NCBI RefSeq assembly: GCF_030287445.1
Contig: NZ_JASVWB010000002.1
Span: 1,178,001 to 1,242,000 of the forward strand
Reading direction: 5' to 3'
DNA: 64,000 bases
Source of the DNA: Streptomyces sp. ALI-76-A
GTDB taxonomy: Bacteria; Actinomycetota; Actinomycetes; Streptomycetales; Streptomycetaceae
Below, one piece after another: positions 16,251 through 25,179 of the stretch. Both the position numbers and the translations under genes were made by a program. The stretch's first letter is position 1. Every line of letters starts with the position of its first letter. The notes beneath the pieces were generated by a model that did not search any database, was not told the DNA's origin, and worked only from the letters and a program-made list of their open reading frames with translations.

Positions 16251-17150
16251 ATGGCGAAACTGTCCTATAAGGTGCCGAGTTCGCTGAACAGGAGCTTCCT
16301 CGACCACGAGATCACGCTGAGCAAGGGAGGGTGGGCGGCCAAGCCCTCCCCGATCAAGCAGCTGCTCTTCTTCGGCGGCGGCATCCTCGCCCTGTTGTGG
16401 TTCAGCACGTCGACGTTCGTCGCGAGTTCGGGACCGGTGGCCATCACGTTCTTCGTTCTTTGGGGACTGGCGGCGATCGCCTACTTCGGCGGGCTGATGA
16501 AGACGAAGGAGCTGCGCATCATGCGCGTGCCAGCCTTCCTGGCTTACCTGCCGCTGAAGGCCCGCCATGTCTTCACCCGTCGTGGCTCGAACCCCACGGA
16601 CTTCTACTCGATCGTCGGCATCGACGGGATCGACGAGGACGGGCTGATCCGCTTCTCCGACGGCGGCGAAGGTCGGGTCTACCTGGTCGTCGGCTCGGCT
16701 AGCTACCTGCTCTTCGACGAGGACCGGGTCGGGATCCTCGATCGGGTGGACTCCTTCTGGCGCAAGGTCGAGACGGCCTGCGAGCACAGCTTCATCACGA
16801 CGAAGGAGCCGCAGCGGGTCTACCACCAGGTGGCGCACCTGGAACGGCGCAACCAGGCCCTGCAGGTCCGCGATCCCGATCTGATCGAGCTGCAGAACGA
16901 GCAATACGACATTCTCACGCAGCACGTGGGCGGGAAGTTCACCTCGATCCACCAGTACCTGCTGCTCAAGGGCAAGAACGCCGACGCACTGCGCAGGGGG
17001 CACCAGGTCCTCCAGGCCGAGGTCGGCGGCTCGACTCTGATGATCAAAGAAGCCACGATGCTCGACCGCGAGGAGGCCCTGCCGATGCTCCGGGTCTTCT
17101 ACCAGGGCATCGACGACGAGCTGCTCGATCTCAAGGCGTCGCTGAACTGA
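16251..17150 (+). CDS. TcpE-like membrane protein of a Gram-positive type IV secretion system
   Basis: The 299-residue protein has two adjacent N-terminal membrane helices (IKQLLFFGGGILALLWF, then ITFFVLWGLAAIAYFGGLM, residues 38-82). A cytoplasmic domain of ~200 residues follows, with mixed alpha/beta predicted structure. Small double-helix proteins of this kind (TcpE/PrgI) stand directly before the VirB4-type ATPase in Tn916, ICEBs1 and related conjugation modules, as here. The gene order, rather than strong sequence motifs, carries the call. ATG 16251 is preceded by a GGGGGGAGATGAGAG ribosome site. The next gene starts 46 bp on, so the two are one operon. The long soluble domain is unusual for TcpE itself. 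Confidence 0.6.
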   Translation: MAKLSYKVPSSLNRSFLDHEITLSKGGWAAKPSPIKQLLFFGGGILALLWFSTSTFVASSGPVAITFFVLWGLAAIAYFGGLMKTKELRIMRVPAFLAYLPLKARHVFTRRGSNPTDFYSIVGIDGIDEDGLIRFSDGGEGRVYLVVGSASYLLFDEDRVGILDRVDSFWRKVETACEHSFITTKEPQRVYHQVAHLERRNQALQVRDPDLIELQNEQYDILTQHVGGKFTSIHQYLLLKGKNADALRRGHQVLQAEVGGSTLMIKEATMLDREEALPMLRVFYQGIDDELLDLKASLN

Positions 17151-17196
17151 CCAGCGCCAGGCCGGCCACCCCGACGAGGAACGAACGAAGGACACC

Positions 17197-19500
17197 ATGG
17201 CGCTGATGACGAAAGTCCGGGCACAGCTCGGCATTCCGGGAAAGAAGCCTGACGAGACGAATGAGACCGCGGAGCTTGTGGTCGATGATCTGCGCGCGGA
17301 CGGTGCTGCTCAGGCTGAGGGCGTGCAGGACGCTGCGCCGGCGGACGGCGCAGCCGATGAGGCCGCCGAGCCGAAGAAGAACTGGTGGCAGCGCCGCCGG
17401 GAGGTGAAGCACCTCCAGGGTACGTTCGACGCCTACCCTCACCTGCTCGCGCTGAAGCCGAAGGAGAAGTACCTCTTCCGCTCCGACTACTTCGAGGTCG
17501 ACGGCTCGGTCGCCTGCATCCTGGCGTACTTCCACGACGACGCCGCGCACGACAACTTCGCCGCCTTCTGGGGTATCGATCGGATCCCGGACGGCCTGGA
17601 CGAGCGGGTCACCGCCGTCGTGCTTGAGCAGGTCAAGCGGATGGATGAGAAGTGGATCGACTCGTACACCAAGCAGTCGGAGAAGCTGGACCGGCTGGAT
17701 GCGAACGAGCAGGAGGAGACGGGCACGACCTCCTCCAAGCGCAAGGCCGCGAAGATCTCCGGTGACCTCGGGATCACGATCGGCGAGATCCAGGACGGTG
17801 CGAGCTACCTCTCGGTGCACAACCGGCTCTTCCTCAAGGCCCCCGATCTGGCGACCCTGGACGACACGATCGACCGGGTCACGCGTCTGTACATCGACCG
17901 ATTCGGCACGCTGAAGGCTGCGCCCTACGCTGGCGAGCAGCGTCAGGAGCTCTCGGGCCTGTGGAAGAACAACGAGAAGAAGAAGGGCAAGGGCTTCCAC
18001 TTCACCTCGACCGAGCTGGCCGGCTCGTACTCGCTGGTGACCAACGGCCTGAACGACAAGGGCGGCGAGTACGTCGGCTACATGGTCGGCGACGTCAACA
18101 ACAGCGCCGTGCTCATGGACGTCAACGCCTACGACCACCACGCGATCGTCGCCGATGCCACGCTCAGCGAGTACCTCGACCGCCAGCGGGTGGCCAACAT
18201 GTGGTGCTCGAAGATCTCTCAGGCGGCGCTGCTGAACAACGGCCAGGTCGTCCACCTCATCCTCGACGGAGCGAACCTCGACAAGCTCGGCCCGAAATTC
18301 GAGCGGCTCACCTCGCGCGTGGACCTGAATCAGGGTGATGTGAACATGTTCGAGATGTTCGGCGAGGAGGAGGACGAGCTGATGGTCTTCTCCGCCCAGA
18401 TGGAGAAGCTCAAGCTGATGTTCGAGCAGCTCTACGAGACCAGCGACGGAGCGATCGGCTCGATCATCCGCAGCGCCCTCGAAGACACCGCGACCGACTT
18501 CTACATCGAGCAGGGCATGTGGCGGCACAACGCCAAGGAGCAGCGTCACCGCCTGCGCGTGGTGAACATCCCACACACCCAGGTGCCGCGTCTTCAGATG
18601 TTCGTCTCCTACTTGGCAACCGCGCACAAGGAACTGCTGAACTCCACCAAGACCGACCCGGACCAGCTGCGCGCCTACAACGTGCTCAGGGGCATCGCCA
18701 ACGCGATGCTGAGCACCAACGGCGACCTGTTCAACAACCACACGGCCTCGGCCGTGGACGGGGTCCGGGATTCGCGGCGCGTGGTCTACGACTTCTCGCG
18801 GCTCATGCGCCGCGGCAAGGGCGTGGCGATGGCGCAACTGGTGAACATCGTCGGCTTCGCCGTTGGCAAGCTGGGGCTCGGCGACACGGTGATCATCCAC
18901 GGCACCGAGCACATCGACGACCGGGTGAAGAAGTACATCAAGGACCAGTTCGACCATATGTACGAGCGTGGCGGCCGGGTGGTCTACAGCTACAACGACG
19001 TCGACACGATGCTGGCCGACAGCGACTTCAACAAGTTCGACGCCGCGGACTACACGCTCTTCGGCCCGATGCGCGACGGCACGGTGACGGAGTACCAGAA
19101 GCAGCTGCACCAGCGGATTCCGCCGGATCTCGCCCAGCTCATCACGACCAAGGGCGAGAACCTCACGTATCTGCGCCGGGGCGTCTCCAACGTGGTCTTC
19201 CACCTGGACCTGGCACTGGGGATCAACCCCTACCGCGAGGCCCAGCGCAGGCAGGTCCGCCTGGAGGCGGCCAGGGCCGAAGAGGCGGCGCGGATGGACG
19301 CGATCATGCACGACAAGCCTGCACCGGGCGCGAACCTCACCAGCATCCGGAAGCACAGCGAGGGCGGCGACAGCGAGGCTGACGCGGGCCAGAGCGACGG
19401 GGGCAAGCGCCGCGACGGCAAGAAGAGCCTGCAGGAGCCCGAGGACGGCGCAAGGCGGCCAGCGAGGAAGCCAAAGCCGAAGAAGCTGGTCAAGGCATGA
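17197..19500 (+). CDS. VirB4/TcpF-like conjugation ATPase homologue lacking a P-loop
   Basis: The 767-residue protein has the VirB4 layout: an N-terminal domain (about 80-270), then an FtsK/HerA-like C-terminal domain. VirB4 proteins energise type IV secretion and normally carry GxxGxGKS after the strand that here reads YVGYMVGDVNNSAVLMDVN (292-310). At that point this protein has HHAIVADATLSE (314-325), with no Gly-rich loop, Lys or Thr. The Walker B position reads TVIIHGTEHIDDR instead of hhhhDE. It is therefore probably unable to hydrolyse ATP and may be a structural paralogue of an ATPase encoded elsewhere. A charged, acidic Ala-rich N-terminus (20-60) and a Lys-rich tail (720-767) are further oddities. 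It overlaps the alternative start of the next gene by 4 bp. Confidence 0.7.
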   Translation: MALMTKVRAQLGIPGKKPDETNETAELVVDDLRADGAAQAEGVQDAAPADGAADEAAEPKKNWWQRRREVKHLQGTFDAYPHLLALKPKEKYLFRSDYFEVDGSVACILAYFHDDAAHDNFAAFWGIDRIPDGLDERVTAVVLEQVKRMDEKWIDSYTKQSEKLDRLDANEQEETGTTSSKRKAAKISGDLGITIGEIQDGASYLSVHNRLFLKAPDLATLDDTIDRVTRLYIDRFGTLKAAPYAGEQRQELSGLWKNNEKKKGKGFHFTSTELAGSYSLVTNGLNDKGGEYVGYMVGDVNNSAVLMDVNAYDHHAIVADATLSEYLDRQRVANMWCSKISQAALLNNGQVVHLILDGANLDKLGPKFERLTSRVDLNQGDVNMFEMFGEEEDELMVFSAQMEKLKLMFEQLYETSDGAIGSIIRSALEDTATDFYIEQGMWRHNAKEQRHRLRVVNIPHTQVPRLQMFVSYLATAHKELLNSTKTDPDQLRAYNVLRGIANAMLSTNGDLFNNHTASAVDGVRDSRRVVYDFSRLMRRGKGVAMAQLVNIVGFAVGKLGLGDTVIIHGTEHIDDRVKKYIKDQFDHMYERGGRVVYSYNDVDTMLADSDFNKFDAADYTLFGPMRDGTVTEYQKQLHQRIPPDLAQLITTKGENLTYLRRGVSNVVFHLDLALGINPYREAQRRQVRLEAARAEEAARMDAIMHDKPAPGANLTSIRKHSEGGDSEADAGQSDGGKRRDGKKSLQEPEDGARRPARKPKPKKLVKA

Positions 19501-19544
19501 ACGAGGTCAGCGCTGATACGAAGGCGAGGAGCAGGGGAGAGACG

Positions 19545-22500
19545 ATGAACGGGACGATCACGGCGGTGGCGCGGATGCGTGCCTGGGCCTGCCCCGGCCG
19601 TGGCGGAGTCCGCCAGGGCAGGCTCGCGCGTGGGCTCGCCCTCGTGCTCCTGGCCGCGCTGTTCGTGCCGGTCCTCATGATGGCTGCCTCTTCGCCGGCG
19701 TCCGCGGACGACCAGAAGGAGCGCGACAACTACAGCCTCTACCAGCTGGCTTCGAATGCGAGCTCGTACTTCAGCGAGGAGAACTCGCCGTCGAACGACA
19801 AGGGCATGCACGACAACTGGAAGCCGGTCGTAGGCAGCCCGGCCTCGGGCGGCTCCATGCTCGGCTACGCCGACCCGGATTTCAGCCTGGGCAACATCGT
19901 GGGCTGGTTCTTCGCCGAGGTCTCGGGGTCCTCCCAGACCGTCACGTACGAGACCCTGGCCGCGAAAGACGACAAGGGCAACGCGAAGTACTCGGGCATG
20001 CTCGACTACGCGCACTTCGGGGCCGCGAACAACGACCTCGGCCTGGACACGATGTCCTCGGGCATCGGCGGCCAGATCGTCAGCGTGATCGGAGGCTCCA
20101 TCATCTGGGTCCTCTACGCCCTGGCGCTGGCGGTCGGCACGCTGTTCTACGTCGTCCTCCAGTTCCTGAAGCTCATCAACCCCTTCATGTGGTTCTACCA
20201 GGCGGTCAGGGCGGTCAATCCGACCTTCGCCGACGGGATGACGGGAGGTGACACCGGAGGCGGCGCGCTCTCGGGCCTGCAGCACTGGATCAGTGGCTGG
20301 TATGGCCTGCTTGTCGATATCTCGTGGCAAGTGCTGGTGCCGATCTTCATCGGCTTCCTGCTCATCGGCCTGGTCATGTTCAAGAAGATGGACCGGGGTT
20401 CGGCGATCAAGAAGCTCATCGTGCGCGTCGTCTTCATCGGCGTCGGCCTGCCACTCATCGGGTCGATGTACACCAGCGTGCTCGACAAGTTCGACGACTC
20501 CGTTCTTGGTCAGCATGCCGGTCCGACGCGCGTCGTGCTGAGCACGTACGTCGACTTCGAGGCGTGGATGATGAACGACCGCCTCGGGATCCCGGACCAG
20601 GCCACTGTCTCCTGGAACGGCGACCAGGCGAGCTCTGACGCGATGATGTCGGTGCGCACGAGCGCGCTGGCGATCAACAAGCAGTCCCACGGAGCGACGT
20701 TCAACGGCATCAGCATCGGCACGAAGGCCAACGACGCCGAGTCGGCCTGGAAGGACGGCACGGTCTCCGTCGGCACCGGTGCGTCGGATGACTTCAAGGC
20801 GGTGTTCTCGACCTTCGGGATCATCGGCAAGTACATCGGCGGCAACGAGATCGCAGCTTCCGACTTCGAGTCGGGGATCAAGAGCTCGATCACGCAGCTG
20901 GACGAGAGCGCGGATGTCAAGAAGAGCTGGTTCGTCGACAAGGACAGCTACGGCGACGTGGAGGACTTCGGTGAGGAGGAGGAGCCGAAGCCGGTCGATC
21001 ACCCGGTGATCTCGACCGACGGCACGGGCCTGACCTCCTCTCGTCCCGGCAAGGACTCGACGGTCTTCACGACGACCGGGACGAAGAGCAACTGCGGTTT
21101 CACGGTGGGCAAGACGCCCTCCTCGTGCAACCTGTCTCCTCTGGCGGCGTACAACTACCTCAACACCGGGTTCAGCCCCAGCTCGCTGAACATGTACAGC
21201 TCGAGCAACGCCACCAGCGGGTTCACCCGCGAGAACCACATGGCCGTCAGTCAGGTGGGCACGGGGCCGGCGAAGTTTATGTACTGGTCCAACGCAGCCA
21301 CGATCCTGGGCTCCATCGTCCTGCTCGGCTTCTGGTACGCCATCGGCATGCTGGCCGGCGCGATCAAGAGGACCTTCGGCCTCGTGGCAGCCGTGCCGTT
21401 CGCAACGCTGGGCGCGATGGCCGCGATCGCCAAGGTAATCGTCTACTCCATGGCGCTGATCCTGGAAGTCCTCGTCACGCTGTTCATCTACCAGTTCGTC
21501 GGAGAGTTCCTGATCTCGGTCCCGGACATCATTGCCGGGCCCGTTTCGAGCTTCATGAGCCCGGGCGGCCTGTGGGGCAGCGCCGCACTCGGCGGGACCA
21601 TCGTGGTGATCCTGACGCTCATCTCGTCGCTGATGATCATGGGCATCACCTTCGCTCTGCTGCGGGTCCGCAAGACGGTGCTGCAGGCGATGGACGAGGT
21701 GGTCACCAAGCTCGTGGACAAGTTCCTGGAGACCAACACCGCGCCGAAGCCGGACAAGGGCGGGCTGATGCCTGCTCTGGCCTCAGGTGCAGGGGCCGGC
21801 GCGGGTATGGCCATGGGCAACAAGCTCGCCAACGGGTTCAACAGCAAGACCAGCGGCCCGGCGTCTCCGAGCACGGGCAAGCCCGCGGGCAAGACGGCGT
21901 CGACGAACGCCGGCGGCACGAACGGCGACGCCACGGCTCTGCCTGCCGGCAAACCGCCGCTGGCCCTGGAGGGCGGCGGCGAGGGTGGCCCGGGCGATCC
22001 GAACAGCCCGGCACTGGACGGTGGTCCTGGCAGCGGTGGCGGCGGCGGTGACGCCAAGGCTCTGCCGGGCGGCAGCGGTCCTGCTGGTGCCCCGGGCGCG
22101 TCCGGCCAGAGTGACGGCCCCGACGACAAGGGTGGCCCGCTGCAGCTGACGAGTGGTGGAGCGGGCAGCTCGCACTCTGACAAGCAGACGGCGCTGGGCC
22201 TGAGCAACCAGGGCGGCCTGTCGAACCTCGGGTACACCTCGGACGGCAACAAGGTCATCCCCGGCGAGGTTCTGGCCTCGTCGACGGAGCCGTCGAGTTC
22301 TCGCGGTGGTGCTCAGGGGCAGAGCAGCGCTGGTTCTGTTCCGACCAGCGGAGGCCGTAAGGCCGTCGCCGGTCAGACGGGCCCGGCGCAGTTCGGCATG
22401 GGTGCCCAGGGTGCGCAGAGCCAGCAGGGCAGCAACCAGCAGGCTGCACCGCAGCGCTTCAGCGGCGGAGCTGCTCCTGGTCTTGTGCCTGTCCCTGCTT

Positions 22501-22916
22501 CCGAGCAGCCGGCCTCGCCGAGCACGCGTCCGACGCGCTCCGCTCAGGGCACCCCGGCTCCGAGGCAGCTGGGAGCCGGAACGTCGGCTCCTCGTCCCGT
22601 GGCCGCTCCGGTTTCGGGTCAGACTCCGGCTGCGCCTGGTGCGCCGACTCCGGCTCGGACGCAGGCAGCGCGTCAGCCGGGTGCGATCCAGGCGGCGGCG
22701 TCGACGCCGCGCCAGGGGCCCGCCCCGCGGGCTCAGACTCCGCGGACGTCGGCTCCTGCACCGGCCCCTTCGCCGCGGCAGGCTCCGGTTCCGCGCTCTC
22801 GTCCCCGTCCGCGCCGGGTTGCCGATCCGGCTCCTCGGAACGTGGAGACTCCGGAGCCGCAGCAGCGGCCGGCCGGTGGTCTTCGCCAGGGCCGGCGCGA
22901 GAAGCCGCGGGACTGA
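19545..22916 (+). CDS. VirB6/TcpH-like polytopic membrane protein with long disordered tail
   Basis: About 1123 residues. A signal peptide (GLALVLLAALFVPVLMMAA, cleavage near ASA-DDQ) is followed by an extracellular segment. Two clusters of membrane helices come next (around 190-300 and 590-730), split by a ~270-residue soluble loop. This is the topology of VirB6/TcpH channel subunits of Gram-positive T4SS, and the position directly after the VirB4-like gene fits. Residues from about 740 form a Gly/Pro/Ala/Gln-rich, probably disordered cytoplasmic tail with a basic end (RQGRREKPRD). ATG 19545 has a strong GGGGAGAG ribosome site; ATG 19497 overlaps the previous stop and is an alternative. A strong hairpin follows the gene. 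Confidence 0.7.
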   Translation: MNGTITAVARMRAWACPGRGGVRQGRLARGLALVLLAALFVPVLMMAASSPASADDQKERDNYSLYQLASNASSYFSEENSPSNDKGMHDNWKPVVGSPASGGSMLGYADPDFSLGNIVGWFFAEVSGSSQTVTYETLAAKDDKGNAKYSGMLDYAHFGAANNDLGLDTMSSGIGGQIVSVIGGSIIWVLYALALAVGTLFYVVLQFLKLINPFMWFYQAVRAVNPTFADGMTGGDTGGGALSGLQHWISGWYGLLVDISWQVLVPIFIGFLLIGLVMFKKMDRGSAIKKLIVRVVFIGVGLPLIGSMYTSVLDKFDDSVLGQHAGPTRVVLSTYVDFEAWMMNDRLGIPDQATVSWNGDQASSDAMMSVRTSALAINKQSHGATFNGISIGTKANDAESAWKDGTVSVGTGASDDFKAVFSTFGIIGKYIGGNEIAASDFESGIKSSITQLDESADVKKSWFVDKDSYGDVEDFGEEEEPKPVDHPVISTDGTGLTSSRPGKDSTVFTTTGTKSNCGFTVGKTPSSCNLSPLAAYNYLNTGFSPSSLNMYSSSNATSGFTRENHMAVSQVGTGPAKFMYWSNAATILGSIVLLGFWYAIGMLAGAIKRTFGLVAAVPFATLGAMAAIAKVIVYSMALILEVLVTLFIYQFVGEFLISVPDIIAGPVSSFMSPGGLWGSAALGGTIVVILTLISSLMIMGITFALLRVRKTVLQAMDEVVTKLVDKFLETNTAPKPDKGGLMPALASGAGAGAGMAMGNKLANGFNSKTSGPASPSTGKPAGKTASTNAGGTNGDATALPAGKPPLALEGGGEGGPGDPNSPALDGGPGSGGGGGDAKALPGGSGPAGAPGASGQSDGPDDKGGPLQLTSGGAGSSHSDKQTALGLSNQGGLSNLGYTSDGNKVIPGEVLASSTEPSSSRGGAQGQSSAGSVPTSGGRKAVAGQTGPAQFGMGAQGAQSQQGSNQQAAPQRFSGGAAPGLVPVPASEQPASPSTRPTRSAQGTPAPRQLGAGTSAPRPVAAPVSGQTPAAPGAPTPARTQAARQPGAIQAAASTPRQGPAPRAQTPRTSAPAPAPSPRQAPVPRSRPRPRRVADPAPRNVETPEPQQRPAGGLRQGRREKPRD

Positions 22917-22941
22917 TCGGGCGAGCGTGGAGGGCTGACGC

Positions 22942-22977
22942 ACCCGGTGAGGATGATGGAGGTCGTCCTCACCGGGT
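22942..22977 (+). terminator. Terminator hairpin after the VirB6-like gene
   Basis: ACCCGGTGAGGATGA pairs with TCGTCCTCACCGGGT (one mismatch in 15 bp) around a 6-base loop. CTTTTGCG follows. It lies 26 bp after the VirB6-like stop and 40 bp before the next start. It likely reduces read-through rather than ending the operon completely. Confidence 0.7.
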
Positions 22978-23016
22978 ACGTCGTCTTTTGCGTGGCGGGA
23001 GGAGAAGGGGAAGGGC

Positions 23017-23496
23017 ATGAGGCTTGGATCGAGGCTTCGCGGTGAGTTCCCGAGCGGCTGGTGGCGCTCGGCGCGATGGTGGATCACCGGGATCCGCGAC
23101 CTGGCATTGAGCACTGCGGCGGCCGTGGCCATCGTGGTGTTCGTCGGCGAGATGGTGCGCGCCGTGCGGCATCGCGACGAGCCGCGGACTCTGGCGCGCC
23201 TGTCCGGCACGTTCGAGGGGTACGTGGCCAGCCTCTTGGCCAACAGCGCAGGCTTGGTCGTTCTGGCCACCCTGGCGATCGAGGACAGTCTGCCTGTGGT
23301 GCTGACCGCGTTGCTGGCCGGGTGGTGTCTGCTCAACATCGCCATCAGTGCCACGGTGTTCGTCGTGGCGGCCCGGTCGAGGATCCGGCAGCCGGCAGCG
23401 TGGGCTGAGCTGGATTTCGTCGAGCAGCACGCGCCGAAGTACGGCCGGCCAGCGGAGACGATTGCGGAGTACCAGGCGCAGCAGCTCCAGGAGTAG
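23017..23496 (+). CDS. Small membrane protein of the conjugation-type module, function unknown
   Basis: A 159-residue protein starting at ATG 23017 with a GGAGAAGGGGAAGG ribosome site. Three hydrophobic stretches suggest membrane helices: LALSTAAAVAIVVFVGEMV (30-48), YVASLLANSAGLVVLATLAI (69-88) and LTALLAGWCLLNIAISATVF (96-115). A short cytoplasmic C-terminus follows. I do not recognise a family. Position directly after the VirB6-like gene suggests an accessory transfer-channel or entry-exclusion-type role, which is inference only. It ends 14 bp before a bidirectional terminator. Confidence 0.7.
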   Translation: MRLGSRLRGEFPSGWWRSARWWITGIRDLALSTAAAVAIVVFVGEMVRAVRHRDEPRTLARLSGTFEGYVASLLANSAGLVVLATLAIEDSLPVVLTALLAGWCLLNIAISATVFVVAARSRIRQPAAWAELDFVEQHAPKYGRPAETIAEYQAQQLQE

Positions 23497-23510
23497 GTGT
23501 CAGAGAAAAG

Positions 23511-23547
23511 ACAGAACCCCGTGGACATGATGTCCACGGGGTTCTGT
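23511..23547. terminator. Bidirectional terminator between convergent genes
   Basis: A near-perfect 37-bp palindrome: ACAGAACCCCGTGGACAT pairs with ATGTCCACGGGGTTCTGT around a single G, giving an 18-bp stem. It sits between the plus-strand membrane protein gene and the minus-strand lipoprotein gene, serving both. Confidence 0.9.
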
Positions 23548-23568
23548 GCTGCCTGGGTGGTGCGGCAA

Positions 23569-24138
23569 TCAGCTGTGCTGGTTGCAGTCCTTGGCCATCA
23601 AGGCCTTCGCCTGGTCGCTGTCGGCGGGGATGAGCTGTACCTGGTCGATCGAATAGGCGAAGGTGTACCCGAGCGTGATCATGCTGTTCGACATCGAGAT
23701 CGAGCCGGATCCCGGGTCAGCGCCTGTCTGGTCGGAGCCGTTGACGTCGTCCCAGAGCACGCTGGTCCGGCTGTCGTTGATCGTGCCGGTCGAGAGAACC
23801 TGGTACTGCCCCTTGTCGGTCTTGCCGTCCTTGACGATCGAGCCGTGCTTGATGTCGTCGAGGGCCTTCGTGGTCAGCTGGCACTGCTGGTCGCCAGCGG
23901 TGACGTTGATGTACGTGATCTTGTGGCCTTCGACGGCTGCGATGCCGCCGCGCGCCCCGTCGGTGATGGAGATGTAGGCACCGTCGAAGCTGGAAGCCTG
24001 GTTGCTGCTGGGGCTCTGCGAGGAAGCAGCATCGCTGCTCCCGCCGCAGGCGGTGAGTATGAGCGCGCCCCCGGCCAGGGCCACGGCGAACACGGCGATC
24101 CTGGTCCGCGTCGCATGCGCGGTCCTGGTGGTCTTCAT
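23569..24138 (-). CDS. Secreted lipoprotein of the mobile module
   Basis: A 189-residue protein with a clear lipoprotein signal peptide: KTTRTAHATRTRIAV, then the hydrophobic core AVALAGGALIL and the lipobox LTAC (Cys about 31). A Ser/Gln-rich linker (34-50) leads to a soluble domain without a motif I recognise, with Cys in QQCQLTT and KDCNQHS that may form a disulfide. Conjugative elements often encode surface lipoproteins for entry exclusion; that role is only a guess. ATG at 24138 is preceded by GAAGGAAGAACG. Confidence 0.8.
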   Translation of the reverse strand: MKTTRTAHATRTRIAVFAVALAGGALILTACGGSSDAASSQSPSSNQASSFDGAYISITDGARGGIAAVEGHKITYINVTAGDQQCQLTTKALDDIKHGSIVKDGKTDKGQYQVLSTGTINDSRTSVLWDDVNGSDQTGADPGSGSISMSNSMITLGYTFAYSIDQVQLIPADSDQAKALMAKDCNQHS

Positions 24139-24177
24139 GGCGTTCTTCCTTCGTTCGTTCTGGATGGTCGATCGGGG

Positions 24178-24363
24178 TCAGCTCTGCGGAGGCTGGGTCG
24201 GTGGCATCTGCGGGATCGTAGACGCCTGACGCGACGGCAGCCGGATGAGGACGGCAGCAGCCAGCATCACGACCGACAGCAGCGCCAGGAGCACCACGCC
24301 TGCTCCGACGGAGGCGTAACGGGTGCCGCTGACGGAGCCCATGGTCCCGAAGCCGTCGATCAT
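24178..24363 (-). CDS. Small single-pass membrane protein
   Basis: A 61-residue frame. Residues 19-41 (SVGAGVVLLALLSVVMLAAA) form one strong membrane helix, followed by a short Pro/Gln-rich tail ending PPTQPPQS. Its start overlaps the stop of the upstream membrane protein gene by 4 bp (ATGA), so translation is coupled and the gene is real despite its size. Function unknown. Confidence 0.65.
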   Translation of the reverse strand: MIDGFGTMGSVSGTRYASVGAGVVLLALLSVVMLAAAVLIRLPSRQASTIPQMPPTQPPQS

Positions 24364-24860
24364 GCCGACGACGATGCCACGACTCCGGCGGTGATGCGGG
24401 ACCAGTTCGCCTTGCGGATGACTGCCACGACAGAGGCAGCGATGGCCGCGAGCATGATGAAGAGCAGGAAGCCGCCCTCGCCGCCGGCCTCGTCGCTGAA
24501 GTAGTTGACCGAGAAGCCCATGGCTGAAGCGACCGGCAGGAACAGCGAGATGATCGCCAGGAACGCCGCGGCGGGAAGGATAAAGGTGGCCAGCCCCCTC
24601 AGCTTGGCCAGTACCGGGCGCGAGGTGCTCTGCTGCATCGACGGATCACGAGGCCGGCACTCGGGAGCGATCAGTCCGGCATGAACGGCGGCCAGATACT
24701 CGGACATCGTCGGCTCGCGGTGATGCGTCTGCTGGAACCCTGCGCCCCACTGCTCGGCCGTGACAACGGGCGGAACCTGCGGTCGCGGCGGCACGGCCTG
24801 TGAAGCTGTTGCATGGCCCTGTGTCGGCCGCTCGGGTAACTGAGGCTGATCCTCAGTCAT
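24360..24860 (-). CDS. Membrane protein with Pro-rich N-terminus, function unknown
   Basis: The product of about 166 residues, from ATG 24860 (GGAAAGCGGGGGCGATC upstream). It has a cytoplasmic Pro/Gln-rich N-terminus, a short motif-like block TMSEYLAAVHAGLIAPECRP and two membrane helices (ATFILPAAAFLAIISLFLPV and FLLFIMLAAIAASVVAVIRK). The frame is open upstream to 25067, but that extension is basic and not conserved-looking. Coupled by ATGA to the next small membrane protein, so the two probably form a complex. No enzymatic motif is visible. Confidence 0.65.
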   Translation of the reverse strand: MTEDQPQLPERPTQGHATASQAVPPRPQVPPVVTAEQWGAGFQQTHHREPTMSEYLAAVHAGLIAPECRPRDPSMQQSTSRPVLAKLRGLATFILPAAAFLAIISLFLPVASAMGFSVNYFSDEAGGEGGFLLFIMLAAIAASVVAVIRKANWSRITAGVVASSSA

Positions 24861-25114
24861 GATCGCCCCCGCTTTCCCTCGTTCAGTCCTGCGCGTCCAG
24901 GCGGTGCCATCTTCACAGGGACCAGCGTCTCGACTCCGCAGTTCCACACTGCATCCCCGAGACCCCGATCCCGACCACGCCCGGGAGCCGAAGCCGGCCC
25001 CCTTGAGGACCACCTGACCGACTTCCGAGCTTTCTTCTCGTACATCAGCACTTGCGAAGGCATTCACAAGCGCACTGTCAGTATTGCAGATTGACGTACC
25101 GGATGTACCACCTA

Positions 25115-25162
25115 ACGACAGAAGGTTAGTCGAAGTCGCCTATGGTTAGGTGACTTTGACTG
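25115..25162. promoter_or_regulatory. Clustered inverted repeats upstream of the membrane-protein operon
   Basis: CCTAAC at 25121 and GGTTAG at 25134 face each other. They are followed by GTCGAAGTCGCCTA / TTAGGTGACTTTGAC, a 14-bp imperfect inverted repeat around TGG. CCTATGGTTAGG at its centre resembles the CCTAT/ATAGG palindrome at 16150-16164. The sites lie 255-300 bp upstream of the ATG at 24860 and directly behind the XRE gene, fitting a repressor-controlled promoter. Confidence 0.5.
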
Positions 25163-25179
25163 GCCATGACTCATGGCTG

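Noticed and set aside
17131..19356. 741-codon minus-strand frame opposite the VirB4-like gene
   Set aside because: Shadow of the real gene with low-complexity Val/Leu/Asp/His composition.
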